A stretch of 64,000 nucleotides of DNA from Agitococcus sp. (GTDB lineage: Bacteria > Pseudomonadota > Gammaproteobacteria > Pseudomonadales > Moraxellaceae): the NCBI GenBank assembly GCA_030646715.1, contig JAUSLJ010000037.1:1-64000 (forward strand), given 5' to 3'. The position numbers and the translations under genes were made by a program. The notes beneath the pieces were generated by a model. The model did not search any database and was not told the origin of the DNA. It saw nothing but the letters and a program-made list of their open reading frames with translations. This document shows positions 63,260 through 64,000 of this stretch, piece by piece (position 1 is the stretch's first letter; every line of letters begins with the position of its first letter).

Positions 63260-64000
63260 TTACAAACCTGCTACTTTTAAGCGGTTAGCTTGTTCACGAT
63301 ATAAATCTGTTGGTGCTGGCGTAAATAATCCACGCACACCAAATAATTGGTTAATGGCATCGCCGTGATTATGCGGATAGCTGTCACGAATAACTTTACC
63401 AAAGTGACTCGAGCATTTACCCACTAAACCATCGTTCGCTTCTGAAGTCGCTACTAAACCTGTAATTCCAAAGAAAGTATCTAATGGATCAAGGACGTTA
63501 GTCACTGATGATGTACCCGCCCAAGAGTAGTTTTTAATACCATTGGCAGTGTATGCACCTTCACCACACGTTGTTGTTGGTACGCCATTAGCGTATTTTG
63601 CATTAAATGCAGCGGCGTTTTGTGGCGTTAAAGAATTCATGCTGGCCATAAAATCTTCTTTATAGCTATTGCCAGCCAAGAAAGTCACGAAGTTGGAAAC
63701 TGCATTGCCAACGGAAGCAACAACAGCACCCGATACTGTACCTGCTGGCGCAATACCTGTAATGATGTTGGCACCTGGCACACCTTTGACTGGACTATGA
63801 ATCGCTGTTAAAGAGGCAACACGAGTTGGAATAGCACCTGCGACATAACGAATGGAAAAACCACCGTGGCTATGTCCCATTAAATTCACTTTTTGTGCGC
63901 CAGTAATAGCCAAAATATTTTGCACTTGGGCAAGTAGTTGTTCGCCGCGAACTTCGGAGCTATTAAAAGCGGATGCGGACGTGGTGTAAACTTTTGCGCC
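63260..64000 (-). CDS. Secreted triacylglycerol lipase, copy 3 (N-terminus outside window)
   Basis: The frame is open through the right edge: family-like sequence (GAKVYTTSASAFNSSEVRGE) continues upstream of any internal start, so the gene extends beyond 64000. About 246 codons are visible, including GHSHGG (nucleophile Ser), EANDGLVG (Asp) and YPHNHGDAINQ (His). The signal peptide is not visible. It is closest to copy 2 in the visible part and is probably a tandem duplicate. Confidence 0.9.
   Translation of the reverse strand, partial: GAKVYTTSASAFNSSEVRGEQLLAQVQNILAITGAQKVNLMGHSHGGFSIRYVAGAIPTRVASLTAIHSPVKGVPGANIITGIAPAGTVSGAVVASVGNAVSNFVTFLAGNSYKEDFMASMNSLTPQNAAAFNAKYANGVPTTTCGEGAYTANGIKNYSWAGTSSVTNVLDPLDTFFGITGLVATSEANDGLVGKCSSHFGKVIRDSYPHNHGDAINQLFGVRGLFTPAPTDLYREQANRLKVAGL

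Overview
The window looks like a chromosomal segment of a moderately AT-rich gammaproteobacterium. The evidence is the housekeeping order hemA-prfA-prmC-moeB diverging from lolB-ispE-tRNA-Gln-prs-rplY-pth-ychF, together with lolCDE, glnS, ppiB, lpxH and a class I.1 lipase/foldase system. A sulfur-oxidising Thiotrichales/Beggiatoa-type host would fit, but that is an inference and no 16S gene is present.

Layout. (1) 1-14.4 kb, minus strand: an RCC1-repeat lipoprotein gene followed after about 30 bp by an enormous RTX gene that runs off the left edge (at least 4,384 codons). It carries an N-terminal alpha/beta-hydrolase-like domain with a GFSLGG nucleophile elbow, a first RTX block, a serralysin-type zinc protease (HEIGHALGLKHP plus a Met-turn), a very long second RTX block, and a C-terminal array of 624-bp (208-residue) VCBS/cadherin-like tandem repeats. 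(2) 14.6-19.3 kb: mobile-element wreckage. It holds an AT-hook protein, an AlpA-like regulator, an IS21-family element with a frameshifted istA and intact istB, and a remnant of a tyrosine recombinase. (3) 19.35-27.2 kb: a probable sigma-54 organosulfur cluster. FMN reductase, tonB-exbB-exbD-nitroreductase-dienelactone hydrolase, and a DszB-like desulfinase each have a -24/-12 promoter, and an SfnR-like sigma-54 activator with a missing 5' end lies alongside. A winged-helix/nucleotidyltransferase pair sits inside. (4) 27.3-36.4 kb: transporters (one truncated at its 5' end), cbpA-cbpM, a small hydrolase, an orphan AbiEi-type protein and hipBA. (5) 36.5-59.6 kb: conserved housekeeping genes. 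(6) 59.7-64 kb: three tandem secreted lipases with one lipase foldase.

How they work together: two separate secreted-hydrolase investments are visible, the RTX lipase/protease giant and the lipase triplet with foldase. The sigma-54 cluster reads as a sulfur-scavenging unit with its own TonB energiser: flavin reductase, desulfinase and activator. Intergenic regions carry families of palindromes (a GGGGCGA...TCGCCCC type and a CCTCCCCCTT type) that probably act as terminators or REP-like elements.
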